Positions 24,587-31,291 of a DNA stretch of 35,045 bases are shown here, piece by piece. Position 1 is the stretch's first letter; each line of letters begins with the position of its first letter. The position numbers were made by a program, and so were the translations under genes. The notes under the pieces were generated by a model. The model was not told the DNA's origin and did not search any database. It saw only the letters and a program-made list of their open reading frames with translations. Origin of the DNA: Phycisphaerae bacterium (GTDB lineage Bacteria > Planctomycetota > Phycisphaerae > Phycisphaerales > UBA1924); NCBI GenBank assembly GCA_016793805.1, contig JAEUIZ010000008.1, positions 1-35,045 of the forward strand, written 5' to 3'.

Positions 24587-24607
24587 GGTGTGTAGTAAAC
24601 ACTGGAC
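24587..24607 (+). promoter_or_regulatory. Operator copy B upstream of the XRE gene
   Basis: Core GTGTAGTAAACACTG, 40 bp before the XRE ATG and only 5 bp past the hsdR stop. It shares 18 of 21 positions with copy A (read on the opposite strand) and 15 of 21 with copy C. A possible -10 TAGTAA lies within it, which implies autorepression. Confidence 0.72.
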
Positions 24608-24647
24608 AGATGCATCGGGCGTGGGTACGCTCGCGGAGTTGGAAACC

Positions 24648-25013
24648 ATGTCACCCAAGAAAAAGCACTTCGGTGAGCTGATCCGCGAGAAGCGGACGGA
24701 GAAGAAGCTCACGCTGCGCAAGTTCGCCGATCGGGTCGGCCTGAGCCCGACCTACGTTTCGCAGATCGAGCAGGGGAACTTCGCGCCGCCCCCGGCGGAC
24801 CGTATCCGCAAGATGGCGGAGGTGCTCGAAGCCGACGCGGACGAGCTGATCGCCGCGGCCGGCCGGATGGCTGAGGAGGTCGCCGGATTGATCGAGAAGC
24901 GGCCGATCGAGATGGCGTCCTTCCTCCGTCACGCCAAGGGCCTGACGCCCCAGCAAATCGAGCAACTGACCAAAATGGCCGAGGACATGAGCAAGAAGCC
25001 CAAAAAGGACTGA
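24648..25013 (+). CDS. XRE-family transcriptional regulator
   Basis: A 121-residue protein beginning MSPKKKHFGELIREKRTEK. A Cro/CI-type helix-turn-helix is clear at ~22-45 (TLRKFADRVGLSPTYVSQIEQG), followed by a helical C-terminal part that could dimerise or be cleaved. I use ATG 24648 rather than 24585 because the longer frame would run through the operator and because GGAG lies upstream of 24648. It is 6 bp ahead of the ImmA/IrrE-type protease gene. The likely role is to repress hsdM, itself and the 25861 operon through the shared operator (inference from site placement). Confidence 0.9.
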   Translation: MSPKKKHFGELIREKRTEKKLTLRKFADRVGLSPTYVSQIEQGNFAPPPADRIRKMAEVLEADADELIAAAGRMAEEVAGLIEKRPIEMASFLRHAKGLTPQQIEQLTKMAEDMSKKPKKD

Positions 25014-25019
25014 ACCCGC

Positions 25020-25778
25020 ATGAGGTCCCTGACCGCGACCAAGCAACCCAACGAGCCCAAGTTTCTGCCCGACAAGCACATCGAGGAACACGCCGATGTG
25101 CTGCTCGCGCAGTACGCCCAGCAGAGCGGGGAACCGCTCGCGCCCGGGATTCCGGTGGACGACATCGCCGAGGTCTTCCTCGGCCTGACCGTCGAGATGA
25201 TGGACCTCCAGGCCCTGTTCGGCGACCCCGATGTCAACGGTGCGATCTGGATTCCCGAGAAGAAGATCGGCATCGACCAGAGCCTCGATACTCAGGCAAA
25301 CAGGCGCAAAGAGGGCCGGTACCACTACACGCTCGCCCACGAAATCGGGCACTGGTGGTTGCATCGCCATCTGTACACCCCTGACACGACGCAGGGCATG
25401 CTGCACACCGGCGCCGCGGAGGCGCGGCCGACGTATGTGTGCCGGGACGGGTCCAAAGCCGCGGTCGAGATTCAGGCGAACAAGTTCGCGGCGTACCTGT
25501 TGATGCCCGCGAAGCTTGTTCTTGCCTGCTGGCGCGAAGTCCACGGCCTGGACGCGGTGACGCTCGATTCCTTGCGCCCGAGGCAGCAGAAGATCCTCGC
25601 CGCCGAGGTTCTTCATCGGGGTGGCTTGTCGATGGACCCGAAGTCCATCGACAACGCCATGCTCGAACACATCGCCCGTCCCGTCGCCGTGAAGTTCAAG
25701 GTGTCGGCGGAGGCGATGATGTACCGCCTCGAGGCGCTCGATCTGTTGCAGCGCAAGTCTGAGCCGAGGTTGTTCTGA
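25020..25778 (+). CDS. ImmA/IrrE-type zinc metallopeptidase
   Basis: The 252-residue product carries a zinc site LAHEIGHWWLH with His107, Glu108 and His111, and a second helix with EIQANKFAAYLLMP (Glu ~150) supplying the third ligand. ImmA/IrrE enzymes cleave or inactivate partner XRE repressors on a stress or signal, as ImmA does with ImmR in ICEBs1. The XRE gene just upstream is the obvious partner. The C-terminal ~60 residues (SMDPKSIDNAMLEHIARP and on) may sense the signal; its nature is unknown. The gene end is embedded in a terminator. Confidence 0.9.
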   Translation: MRSLTATKQPNEPKFLPDKHIEEHADVLLAQYAQQSGEPLAPGIPVDDIAEVFLGLTVEMMDLQALFGDPDVNGAIWIPEKKIGIDQSLDTQANRRKEGRYHYTLAHEIGHWWLHRHLYTPDTTQGMLHTGAAEARPTYVCRDGSKAAVEIQANKFAAYLLMPAKLVLACWREVHGLDAVTLDSLRPRQQKILAAEVLHRGGLSMDPKSIDNAMLEHIARPVAVKFKVSAEAMMYRLEALDLLQRKSEPRLF

Positions 25779-25797
25779 CCCGGCTCTCTTTTTTCGG
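25761..25797 (+). terminator. Rho-independent terminator overlapping the metallopeptidase stop
   Basis: Arms GAGCCG and CGGCTC, extended inward by GGT/ACC with one bulged A, make a 9-bp stem with a 7-nt loop, followed by TCTTTTTT. The 5' arm includes the last codons of the metallopeptidase gene. It ends the XRE-protease transcript just before operator C. Confidence 0.75.
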
Positions 25798-25807
25798 TTC
25801 ATCGTTT

Positions 25808-25828
25808 AGTGTGTTATACACACTGCAA
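25808..25828 (+). promoter_or_regulatory. Operator copy C upstream of the two-gene unknown operon
   Basis: AGTGTGT-TAT-ACACACT (25808-25824) is a perfect 7-bp inverted repeat. In the same register the 21-bp window matches copy B in 15 positions and ends ACACTG like it. A -10-like TATACA is inside the palindrome. It lies 32 bp before the ATG at 25861 and 10 bp after the preceding terminator's T-tract, so the downstream operon should start here under repressor control. Confidence 0.75.
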
Positions 25829-25860
25829 TTGGCCCACCCAACCCCGTCGGAGACGATCCC

Positions 25861-27030
25861 ATGAGCAAACCGTTCGATCCTCGGAAAATCCTCAAACACA
25901 TTCGCAACGACCTGCTGCGCCCCTTCTTCGACCTGCACGGCGGGCTCGAGGGGGTGACGTGGCAGGGCCTCGGCGATACGGACATGACGACCGTGTTTGC
26001 CGCGTGGCAGAAGATGCCCGACGACAAGCGCGAAGCCGTGCAGGTCGTGCTCCAGGACATCAACGAGCTCGCGGATGATCGTGGCGTCAAGGTGCTGGTT
26101 GAGGAGATCCAGCGCAGCGCTCCCGAGCGGCTCCCGGAGTGCCATGCGTACCCCGGCAAGGCTGACAGGGCGATGTGGACCTACCTGAACGTTCGCACCG
26201 CCTTCAATTGGGCCGCGCACTTCGCCCGAGCGGACGCCCTGTCGTCCGGCCGCTACTGGATCAAGCGCAACACACTCCCGAAGCAGGCGATCACGGTGAC
26301 AGCCGCGCACAGGGCCGCGCTGCAGGAGGCGCTGACCGGCTTCTACTGGAGCACGCAGATGCGTGGTCGATTTTGCGTCGTCGAGCACTACCAGCGCACA
26401 AATGGGAGCGACTACTTCTTCGCCTACCTGGAGGACTACCCCGACGCGCCGGCGGTGTTCGAGGCCGACGGTCAGGTCGTTCGTCGCGAGGAGCGCCGCG
26501 CATTCGACAACGTCTTCGTGTTCAACCCCTCGGACGGCTCCCTGGAGATGTTCGCGCCCGGCGGCAAGGCCGTGTACGAGCCGCTCCAGAAGGCGTTCTG
26601 CAAGGCGGTCATGGGCCTCGACGTCGGCCCCGCTGATCCGCTGCGTCCCGCGTACACGCTGGATCACCTCCTCAAGCCCAACCGGGCGTTGCCCACCGAG
26701 CCCGCGGACCGCATCGCCGAAGTCAAGATCACGCGCGCGCGGCTCCAGATCGTGGACCGTCAGGCGGAGTATGTCGAGCTGGGCATCGATCGCCGCGGCG
26801 GCGGCGGGCTCGACCGGGCGATCCAGGAGTACCTCAACACGTCCCGGCTCCCGCTCGACCGCCTGCGCGTGAAGCAGATGTCCTTCCAGCTCGTGTTCGC
26901 GGGCAATGCGCGGGCGCGGAGCGTCAGCTTCAGCGTGAGCTGTCCGAACTCGTGCGATCTGAAGAGCCGCCCCGATGCGCAGCGTGCCATCGGGGAGCGT
27001 TGTCTCCGTCTCTGGGGGGTGACCCAGTGA
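25861..27030 (+). CDS. Protein of unknown function, first gene of the co-regulated operon
   Basis: A 389-residue soluble protein opening MSKPFDPRKILKHIRNDLLR. I recognise no named domain. The N-terminal part (~1-130) is helical, and the middle (~165-240) is strand-rich with RGRFCVVEHYQR and FFAYLEDYPDAPAVFEADG. The C-terminal third contains a basic strand-helix stretch, and the gene ends in GTGA, overlapping the next start. No Walker, HNH, DEDD or transmembrane motif was found. Operator C in front ties it to the XRE/ImmA switch that also controls the type I locus, which suggests a co-induced defence or regulatory role. This is inference from context. Confidence 0.75.
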   Translation: MSKPFDPRKILKHIRNDLLRPFFDLHGGLEGVTWQGLGDTDMTTVFAAWQKMPDDKREAVQVVLQDINELADDRGVKVLVEEIQRSAPERLPECHAYPGKADRAMWTYLNVRTAFNWAAHFARADALSSGRYWIKRNTLPKQAITVTAAHRAALQEALTGFYWSTQMRGRFCVVEHYQRTNGSDYFFAYLEDYPDAPAVFEADGQVVRREERRAFDNVFVFNPSDGSLEMFAPGGKAVYEPLQKAFCKAVMGLDVGPADPLRPAYTLDHLLKPNRALPTEPADRIAEVKITRARLQIVDRQAEYVELGIDRRGGGGLDRAIQEYLNTSRLPLDRLRVKQMSFQLVFAGNARARSVSFSVSCPNSCDLKSRPDAQRAIGERCLRLWGVTQ

Positions 27031-27992
27031 ACCACACGCTATCCATTCTGTGGGCATGCTTCGACACGACCGACCCGCTGTTCTCGGCGTCCGAACTCGC
27101 GTCGTGGCCGGCGGCAGACCGCAACTGGCTGCTCGAGTCCGGGGTGCTCAAGGAGACGACCGCAGCAGCGGCGATCGCGTGCCCCTCGTGCCAGGATGGC
27201 CATGTCGAGGAGGTGTTGGAACTGCCCGACTCCAACCCGCGCCGCTTCTTCATCCCGTGCCCGGAGGCGGTGAGAATCGAGGTCGACCTCGAGCACCTCC
27301 GGCAATGGACCGTGGACCTCGACACCGTCGCGTCGCGGATCGCCGCGGCGCTCTCGCTCACGGGCAGCGTCAAGCCGGTGTCACCAGGGCGCCTGTGGCG
27401 ACTCGGCACAAGCAGGATGGGTCCGACCTCGCGCGAGATGCTGTTACTCCGAACGCCGGATGCTGCGGACGGCGCAAGCATTGCCGCCCACATCGGCCAG
27501 ACCGGAAGGCCGATTGTGTTGTTCGCGGGCGGGGAACCACCAGCGTCCATCTGGCCGGGGCGCACGCCAGCGTGTATCGCCCTGTCTCGCGTGCTGTCGC
27601 ACGACGGTTCAACTCTTCAGGTGAACGCTCTTCTGCTCCATGAGTTGGTGAGCCGCGCGGATGATCTGCAGTCTCAGATGCACGCGATCCCGATCGACCC
27701 CAGGGGCAAGAAGCTGATCGTGCGCCGCCAGTTGAAGGCGGAACTGAGTTCCCACCTCGCGGACAGCAACCTCTTGGCGGCGTACCGGCAGCACGGGTCC
27801 ATGCGCGAAGCAGCCCGAGCCCTGACGACCGAACGGGGCACGCCGATCACCAAGGACATGATCCAACGGGCGGTCGCTCGCGCCGGAGGGGCGAAGGCCG
27901 TCATGAACGCGGAGGACAGCGAGTCGGTCGTCCGCACTGTCGCGTCGCAACGCCGCGACAGAGGTGCGAAAGTAATCAAGACGCGCAACTGA
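27027..27992 (+). CDS. Zinc-finger/HTH protein of unknown function, second gene of the operon
   Basis: Starting at GTG 27027, which overlaps the previous stop, the product has 321 residues. A CPSC pair (Cys52, Cys55), His59 and Cys78 form a likely zinc site in the N-terminal quarter. RRFFIPCPEAVRIEVD and GRLWRLGTSRM are conserved-looking blocks. The C-terminal ~60 residues contain a helix-turn-helix-like AAYRQHGSMREAARALT followed by a second helical motif, so DNA binding is plausible. I do not know a function. Translational coupling means it works with the 389-residue protein. An earlier in-frame start at 26952 would overlap the upstream gene by 79 bp and is unlikely. Confidence 0.72.
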   Translation: MNHTLSILWACFDTTDPLFSASELASWPAADRNWLLESGVLKETTAAAAIACPSCQDGHVEEVLELPDSNPRRFFIPCPEAVRIEVDLEHLRQWTVDLDTVASRIAAALSLTGSVKPVSPGRLWRLGTSRMGPTSREMLLLRTPDAADGASIAAHIGQTGRPIVLFAGGEPPASIWPGRTPACIALSRVLSHDGSTLQVNALLLHELVSRADDLQSQMHAIPIDPRGKKLIVRRQLKAELSSHLADSNLLAAYRQHGSMREAARALTTERGTPITKDMIQRAVARAGGAKAVMNAEDSESVVRTVASQRRDRGAKVIKTRN

Positions 27993-28188
27993 CTGTGCGG
28001 CATGGGGTTGCGCGGGCGTTCTGGCCACCCGATCCAGGATTCCGAAGCCTCGAATCCGCGACACCCGGGCCTGCGTCCGAGGCCGGTCGGCTCATAACCG
28101 GCCAGTCACGGGCGCACCTGTGCATCCCTCGCGGCGTGTTGTCGCGGCACAGCTCTTCGAGTGCGGTTCTGTGACTGGTTGGCGAGCA
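27993..28188. other. Gene-free junction between defence cargo and phage module
   Basis: About 200 bp without a gene. A hairpin with arms GGCCGGT (28081-28087) and ACCGGCC (28097-28103) encloses CTCATAA, which looks like a tRNA-Met anticodon loop, but no D or T arm can be built around it. CATAACCGGC (28093-28102) repeats a sequence at 9153-9162. It may be an old recombination junction or a promoter region for the phage module. Confidence 0.4.
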
Positions 28189-28208
28189 GACCTCCGGCCT
28201 CGGAGGTC
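28189..28208 (+). promoter_or_regulatory. Hairpin sequestering the Shine-Dalgarno sequence of the sigma gene
   Basis: Arms GACCTCCG and CGGAGGTC pair perfectly over 8 bp around a GCCT loop. The 3' arm contains GGAGGT, the perfect ribosome binding site 2-4 nt before the ATG at 28211. Folding would block initiation, so translation may be controlled. Confidence 0.6.
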
Positions 28209-28210
28209 CA

Positions 28211-28804
28211 ATGACCAGCCGAACCGACATCGTCAGCCATCCATTCGCCGCCAACCTGATCCGCCGCAAGGCCCAGCAGCTCTCCAGGCGTCCCGGCTTC
28301 AGCCGGTCCGACGAGGACGACCTGAAGCAGGGCATGCTCTTGTACCTGTGGACGGCTTCCCGGCTCTTCAACCCCGCGCGCGGAAACATCGAGGCGTTCA
28401 TCGTCACCGCCGTCCGCAGCTGGATGGACATGGAGGTGCGCCGGCGCCGCGCGGAAATGCGCTTCACCGGCGTGCCGGACACTTCGCTCGACAGCACCCT
28501 CGTCAACTGCGGCGAGGGTGAGTTCTCCGCGCTGGCGGACCTCATCGGCACGGCGGACGCGAACCGGCGGCTGGGCCGTGAGGCGCGTGACACTCTGGCG
28601 GACCTTGATCTCCGCGAGGCCGTTGCTCGCGTGACGTCGCGCCTCACGCAGCGCGAGTTGCAGTTCATGCGTGATGTGATCGACCGCGGCGTTGCGGGCG
28701 CTGCCCGGAAGCGCCGCGTGTCCCGCCGCCAGATCCTGGCCAAGCTCGCCGCGATCCGCGAGCGCTTCACGCAGAAGCGGGCAGACGGCGAATCCGCCGC
28801 ATAG
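28211..28804 (+). CDS. Sigma-70-like factor of the phage module
   Basis: A 197-residue protein resembling ECF/phage sigma factors. The region 2-like part (~1-85) includes DEDDLKQGMLLYLWTASRLFN and GNIEAFIVTAVRSWMDMEVRRRR. The region 4-like part (~140-190) includes LTQRELQFMRDVIDRGVAGAARKRRVSRRQILAKLA. It probably redirects host RNA polymerase to phage promoters, though relatives may act as other DNA-binding regulators. Placement at the start of the rightward early module fits this role. GGAGGT ahead of the ATG is buried in a hairpin. Confidence 0.7.
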   Translation: MTSRTDIVSHPFAANLIRRKAQQLSRRPGFSRSDEDDLKQGMLLYLWTASRLFNPARGNIEAFIVTAVRSWMDMEVRRRRAEMRFTGVPDTSLDSTLVNCGEGEFSALADLIGTADANRRLGREARDTLADLDLREAVARVTSRLTQRELQFMRDVIDRGVAGAARKRRVSRRQILAKLAAIRERFTQKRADGESAA

Positions 28805-28839
28805 GGAACGACCAGACGCCCCACGCGGGCACGCCGCGG

Positions 28840-28901
28840 AACCACCGGCGCGGAGCGCCCGGCCTGTCCCCCACGGCCGGGCGCTCCGCCAACCGGCGGT
28901 T
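28840..28901. repeat. Large perfect stem-loop between the sigma gene and the replication genes
   Basis: An inner 15-bp perfect stem (28850-28864 with 28875-28889, loop of 10 nt) is extended by an outer 9-bp stem with one mismatch (28840-28848 with 28893-28901). No T-tract follows, so it is not a typical terminator. It could be an RNA stability or attenuation element, or a replication hairpin. Confidence 0.6.
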
Positions 28902-28937
28902 CCAACCGATCGCCATCCACCACCGGAGTGCGTCGCC

Positions 28938-29234
28938 ATGCGAGACACCGAGTTCCGCTTCCAGTTCACCGCCGATGTCGACCTCGCCGAGGCCGAGGGA
29001 ACCCTGCGTCTGTCGCTGCTCGCGGCCGAGGGCCTGCACGGCGAAGCAAAGGTTCGCACGGAGGTCACGTTCGCCGTTGATCCGGTCCGCGCGGAGATCC
29101 GCGTCGCCGGCGGCGGCATCGTCACCGAGAACGTGGTGCAGATCTGCACGGCCCTGCTGACGCACGAGTTCGGGCGCGAGGCCTTCACGGTTCGCCGCGA
29201 CTCGCGCGAGCCCGTCGCGGCGGCCGTCGCGTGA
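28938..29234 (+). CDS. Small phage protein of unknown function
   Basis: A 98-residue acidic, strand-rich protein (MRDTEFRFQFTADVDL...). ATG 28938 is preceded by GGAG. A longer frame begins in the sigma gene, but its extra residues are low-complexity and antisense-like. Located directly ahead of a Sak4-like NTPase, it is probably part of the early replication or recombination operon. No motif assigns it a role. Confidence 0.65.
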   Translation: MRDTEFRFQFTADVDLAEAEGTLRLSLLAAEGLHGEAKVRTEVTFAVDPVRAEIRVAGGGIVTENVVQICTALLTHEFGREAFTVRRDSREPVAAAVA

Positions 29235-29320
29235 TCACCAGCCTGCCCCTCGTCCGCCTTGGCCAGGGCGACTTCGTCCGCGACATCTTTCCTCACGACC
29301 TCGACCCCACTGGAGAACCC

Positions 29321-30148
29321 ATGACCGCAACCAGCCTGATGAATCAGATCACCAAGGGCCGCAAGCCCAAGCCCCGCCGCGTGATGCTGTACGGCACGCA
29401 CGGCATCGGCAAGAGCACGTTTGGCGCGATGGCGGAGAACCCCATCTTCATCCCGACCGAGGATGGCCTGGGCGACATCGCGTGTGAGTCGTTCCCGCTG
29501 GCCAAGTCGCTCGGCGACGTAATGGCGGCGCTGGAATCGCTGTACTCCGGTGAGCACGCGTACAGGACCGTCGTCATCGACTCGCTCGACTGGCTCGAAC
29601 GGTTGATCTGGAACGAGGTCTGCGAGGATGAGCAGACCGCGAACATCGAAAAGATCGGGTACGCGAAGGGTTATGCCTTCGCCATCGAGAAGTGGCGGAC
29701 CGTGCTCGGCGCGCTGGATGCGCTCCGCAGCGATCGCGGCATGACCGTCATCGTCATCGCCCACGCGAAGATCGAGAAGTTCGAGAACCCCGAGACCGTT
29801 CCCTACGACCGCTACTCGCCGCGTCTGCACAAGCTCGCTTCGGCGCTCGTGCAGGAGTGGGCCGACGAGGTGCTCTTCGCCACGTACAAGGTTCTCACCG
29901 TCAAGGTGGACGAAGCGTTCAACAAGGCCAAGCACAACGGCGTCGGCACCGGGGAGCGGATCATCCGCACCGTCGAGCGTCCGGCGCACGTCGCCAAGAA
30001 CCGCCTGAACCTCCCCGAAGAGCTGCCCCTCGACTACCGCGTCTTCGCGGAGCACGTCGCCGCCTCGCGCGGCGAGAGCAGCCCCACCACCCCCGTCACT
30101 CAGAACACCGACGCCGCGCCCAGCGAGGGCGCGGCCGCCACCAACTGA
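29321..30148 (+). CDS. Sak4-like phage RecA/AAA_24 NTPase
   Basis: A 275-residue RecA-fold NTPase. Walker A GTHGIGKST lies at ~25-33 (MLYGTHGIGKSTF), Walker B TVVIDSLDW near ~83-91, and a conserved VIVIAHAKIEKF follows. Sak4 proteins promote single-strand annealing during phage recombination and usually sit next to an SSB-like gene, here DUF669. ATG 29321 is used because GGAG stands before it and family members begin about here. A GTG at 29231 overlapping the previous stop would add 30 residues and is not excluded. The C-terminus is a Ser/Pro/Thr tail. Confidence 0.88.
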   Translation: MTATSLMNQITKGRKPKPRRVMLYGTHGIGKSTFGAMAENPIFIPTEDGLGDIACESFPLAKSLGDVMAALESLYSGEHAYRTVVIDSLDWLERLIWNEVCEDEQTANIEKIGYAKGYAFAIEKWRTVLGALDALRSDRGMTVIVIAHAKIEKFENPETVPYDRYSPRLHKLASALVQEWADEVLFATYKVLTVKVDEAFNKAKHNGVGTGERIIRTVERPAHVAKNRLNLPEELPLDYRVFAEHVAASRGESSPTTPVTQNTDAAPSEGAAATN

Positions 30149-30162
30149 AAGGACTCTGACCA

Positions 30163-30639
30163 ATGGCGAATCTGAGCAACTTCGACGCGAACAACGTGGA
30201 CCCCTCCGTCGCCCTCGATCCGATCCCCGCGGGCAAGTACATCGCCGTCATCACCGAGACGGAGATGAAGCCGACGAAGGCGGGCGGCGGGAAGTACCTG
30301 CAGCTGACCTTCCAGGTGATCGACGGCGAGCACAAGGGACGCCTCGTGTGGGCGCGGCTCAACCTGGAGAACAAGAGCGAGATGACGGTGAAGATCGCGC
30401 GGGGCGAGCTCTCCGCGATCTGCCGCGCCGTCGGGGTCATGGCCCCGAAGGACTCGGTCGAGCTCCACAACATCCCGCTGGAGATCAACGTCGGGCTGAA
30501 GAAGCGCGACGATAACGGCGAGTTCACCAACGTCATCAAGGGCTACGCCAAGAAGGGCGGGAACGGGGCCGGCGGCGCAGCCGGCGCTCGCGTGCCCGCG
30601 GGCGTCGGTCCGGGGAGCACGCCGCCCTGGAAGCGATAA
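30163..30639 (+). CDS. DUF669 family SSB-like phage protein
   Basis: The 158-residue product fits DUF669: MANLSNFDANNVDPS, then PAGKYIAVITETEMKPTKAGGGKYLQLTFQVIDG and WARLNLENKS, shown here by key segments. It is beta-rich with an OB-like layout and a Gly/Ala-rich tail ending in STPPWKR. The tail resembles SSB C-terminal protein-interaction tips, but with basic rather than acidic end residues. Likely role: coat single-stranded DNA for Sak4 and the replication enzymes. It lies 14 bp after the Sak4 gene. Confidence 0.82.
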   Translation: MANLSNFDANNVDPSVALDPIPAGKYIAVITETEMKPTKAGGGKYLQLTFQVIDGEHKGRLVWARLNLENKSEMTVKIARGELSAICRAVGVMAPKDSVELHNIPLEINVGLKKRDDNGEFTNVIKGYAKKGGNGAGGAAGARVPAGVGPGSTPPWKR

Positions 30640-30680
30640 GCCCATCCGGTCGCGTCCTCGAGCTCCCGTACCCGCCCAGT

Positions 30681-31013
30681 GTGAACCACATCTGGCGGCG
30701 CGTAGGACCGAGGACCGTCATCAGCCGCGAGGGACGGCGCTACCGCACGGACGTGTGCGCCGCCCTCGCGGCGATGAAGGTCGAGCGGATGGACGGGCGG
30801 CTGGCGGTGCGCGTCACCGTCTGCCCGCCCGATCACCGCCGGCGCGACCTGGACAACGTGCAGAAGGCGCTGCTTGACGCGCTGGCCAAGGGCGGGGCGT
30901 ACCGCGACGACTCGCAGATCGATCGACTGGAAGTCGAGCGCGGCCCGGTCACGCCAGGCGGCAAGGTGCTGGTGGAACTGACCCAGATCACAACGCAAGG
31001 AACCAACCCGTGA
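30681..31013 (+). CDS. rusA: RusA-like Holliday junction resolvase
   Basis: The product contains CPPDHRRRDLDNVQKALLDAL and YRDDSQIDRLEVER, with the acidic residues (RRDLDN; DDSQID) that coordinate metal in RusA. It cuts Holliday junctions made during phage recombination. The first usual start is GTG 30681, yet the family's N-terminal strand LELPYPPSVNHIW is encoded in frame from 30657, upstream of that codon. Only CTG 30627 or ATA 30636 precede it, so the true start is unclear: an unusual start codon, a sequencing error or a truncated but functional protein. GTGA overlaps the next gene. Confidence 0.85.
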   Translation: MNHIWRRVGPRTVISREGRRYRTDVCAALAAMKVERMDGRLAVRVTVCPPDHRRRDLDNVQKALLDALAKGGAYRDDSQIDRLEVERGPVTPGGKVLVELTQITTQGTNP

Positions 31014-31291
31014 ACCAGAGCCCCGGACGTTGGCACCGAGTCGCCATTGAGTGGTCGGACGGCGCGAGCATCACGACCGGCTCGATCCAGATGCCCTATG
31101 AGGCGAGCAGCGAACTCAGTAGCAGTGTGGCGACATCTCTTGGCTGCCTGCTGGGACAGATTGGGCTGTCGGAGGTGCTCATCGCCGCCGAGATCCTGAG
31201 CCACTCGGAACCGAACGACACCAACGGAGAGGTGCTCGCCCAAGCCGCAGGCCGGTTTCTGCGTCGTCGAGAGGAATCTCTCAAGCAATGA
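31010..31291 (+). CDS. Small phage protein of unknown function
   Basis: A 93-residue protein starting at GTG 31010, which overlaps the resolvase stop, and ending in a 4-nt overlap with the helicase start at 31288 (ATGA). No motif is recognised; Trp and acidic residues lie near the N-terminus and a helix ends the chain. Tight packing in the operon supports it as real. Confidence 0.65.
   Translation: MNQSPGRWHRVAIEWSDGASITTGSIQMPYEASSELSSSVATSLGCLLGQIGLSEVLIAAEILSHSEPNDTNGEVLAQAAGRFLRRREESLKQ

Noticed and set aside
28060..28135. tRNA-Met-like anticodon arm (loop CTCATAA on a 5-bp stem at 28086-28102)
   Set aside because: The anticodon stem-loop is good, but no D arm, T arm or acceptor stem can be built around it, so it is not called a tRNA.
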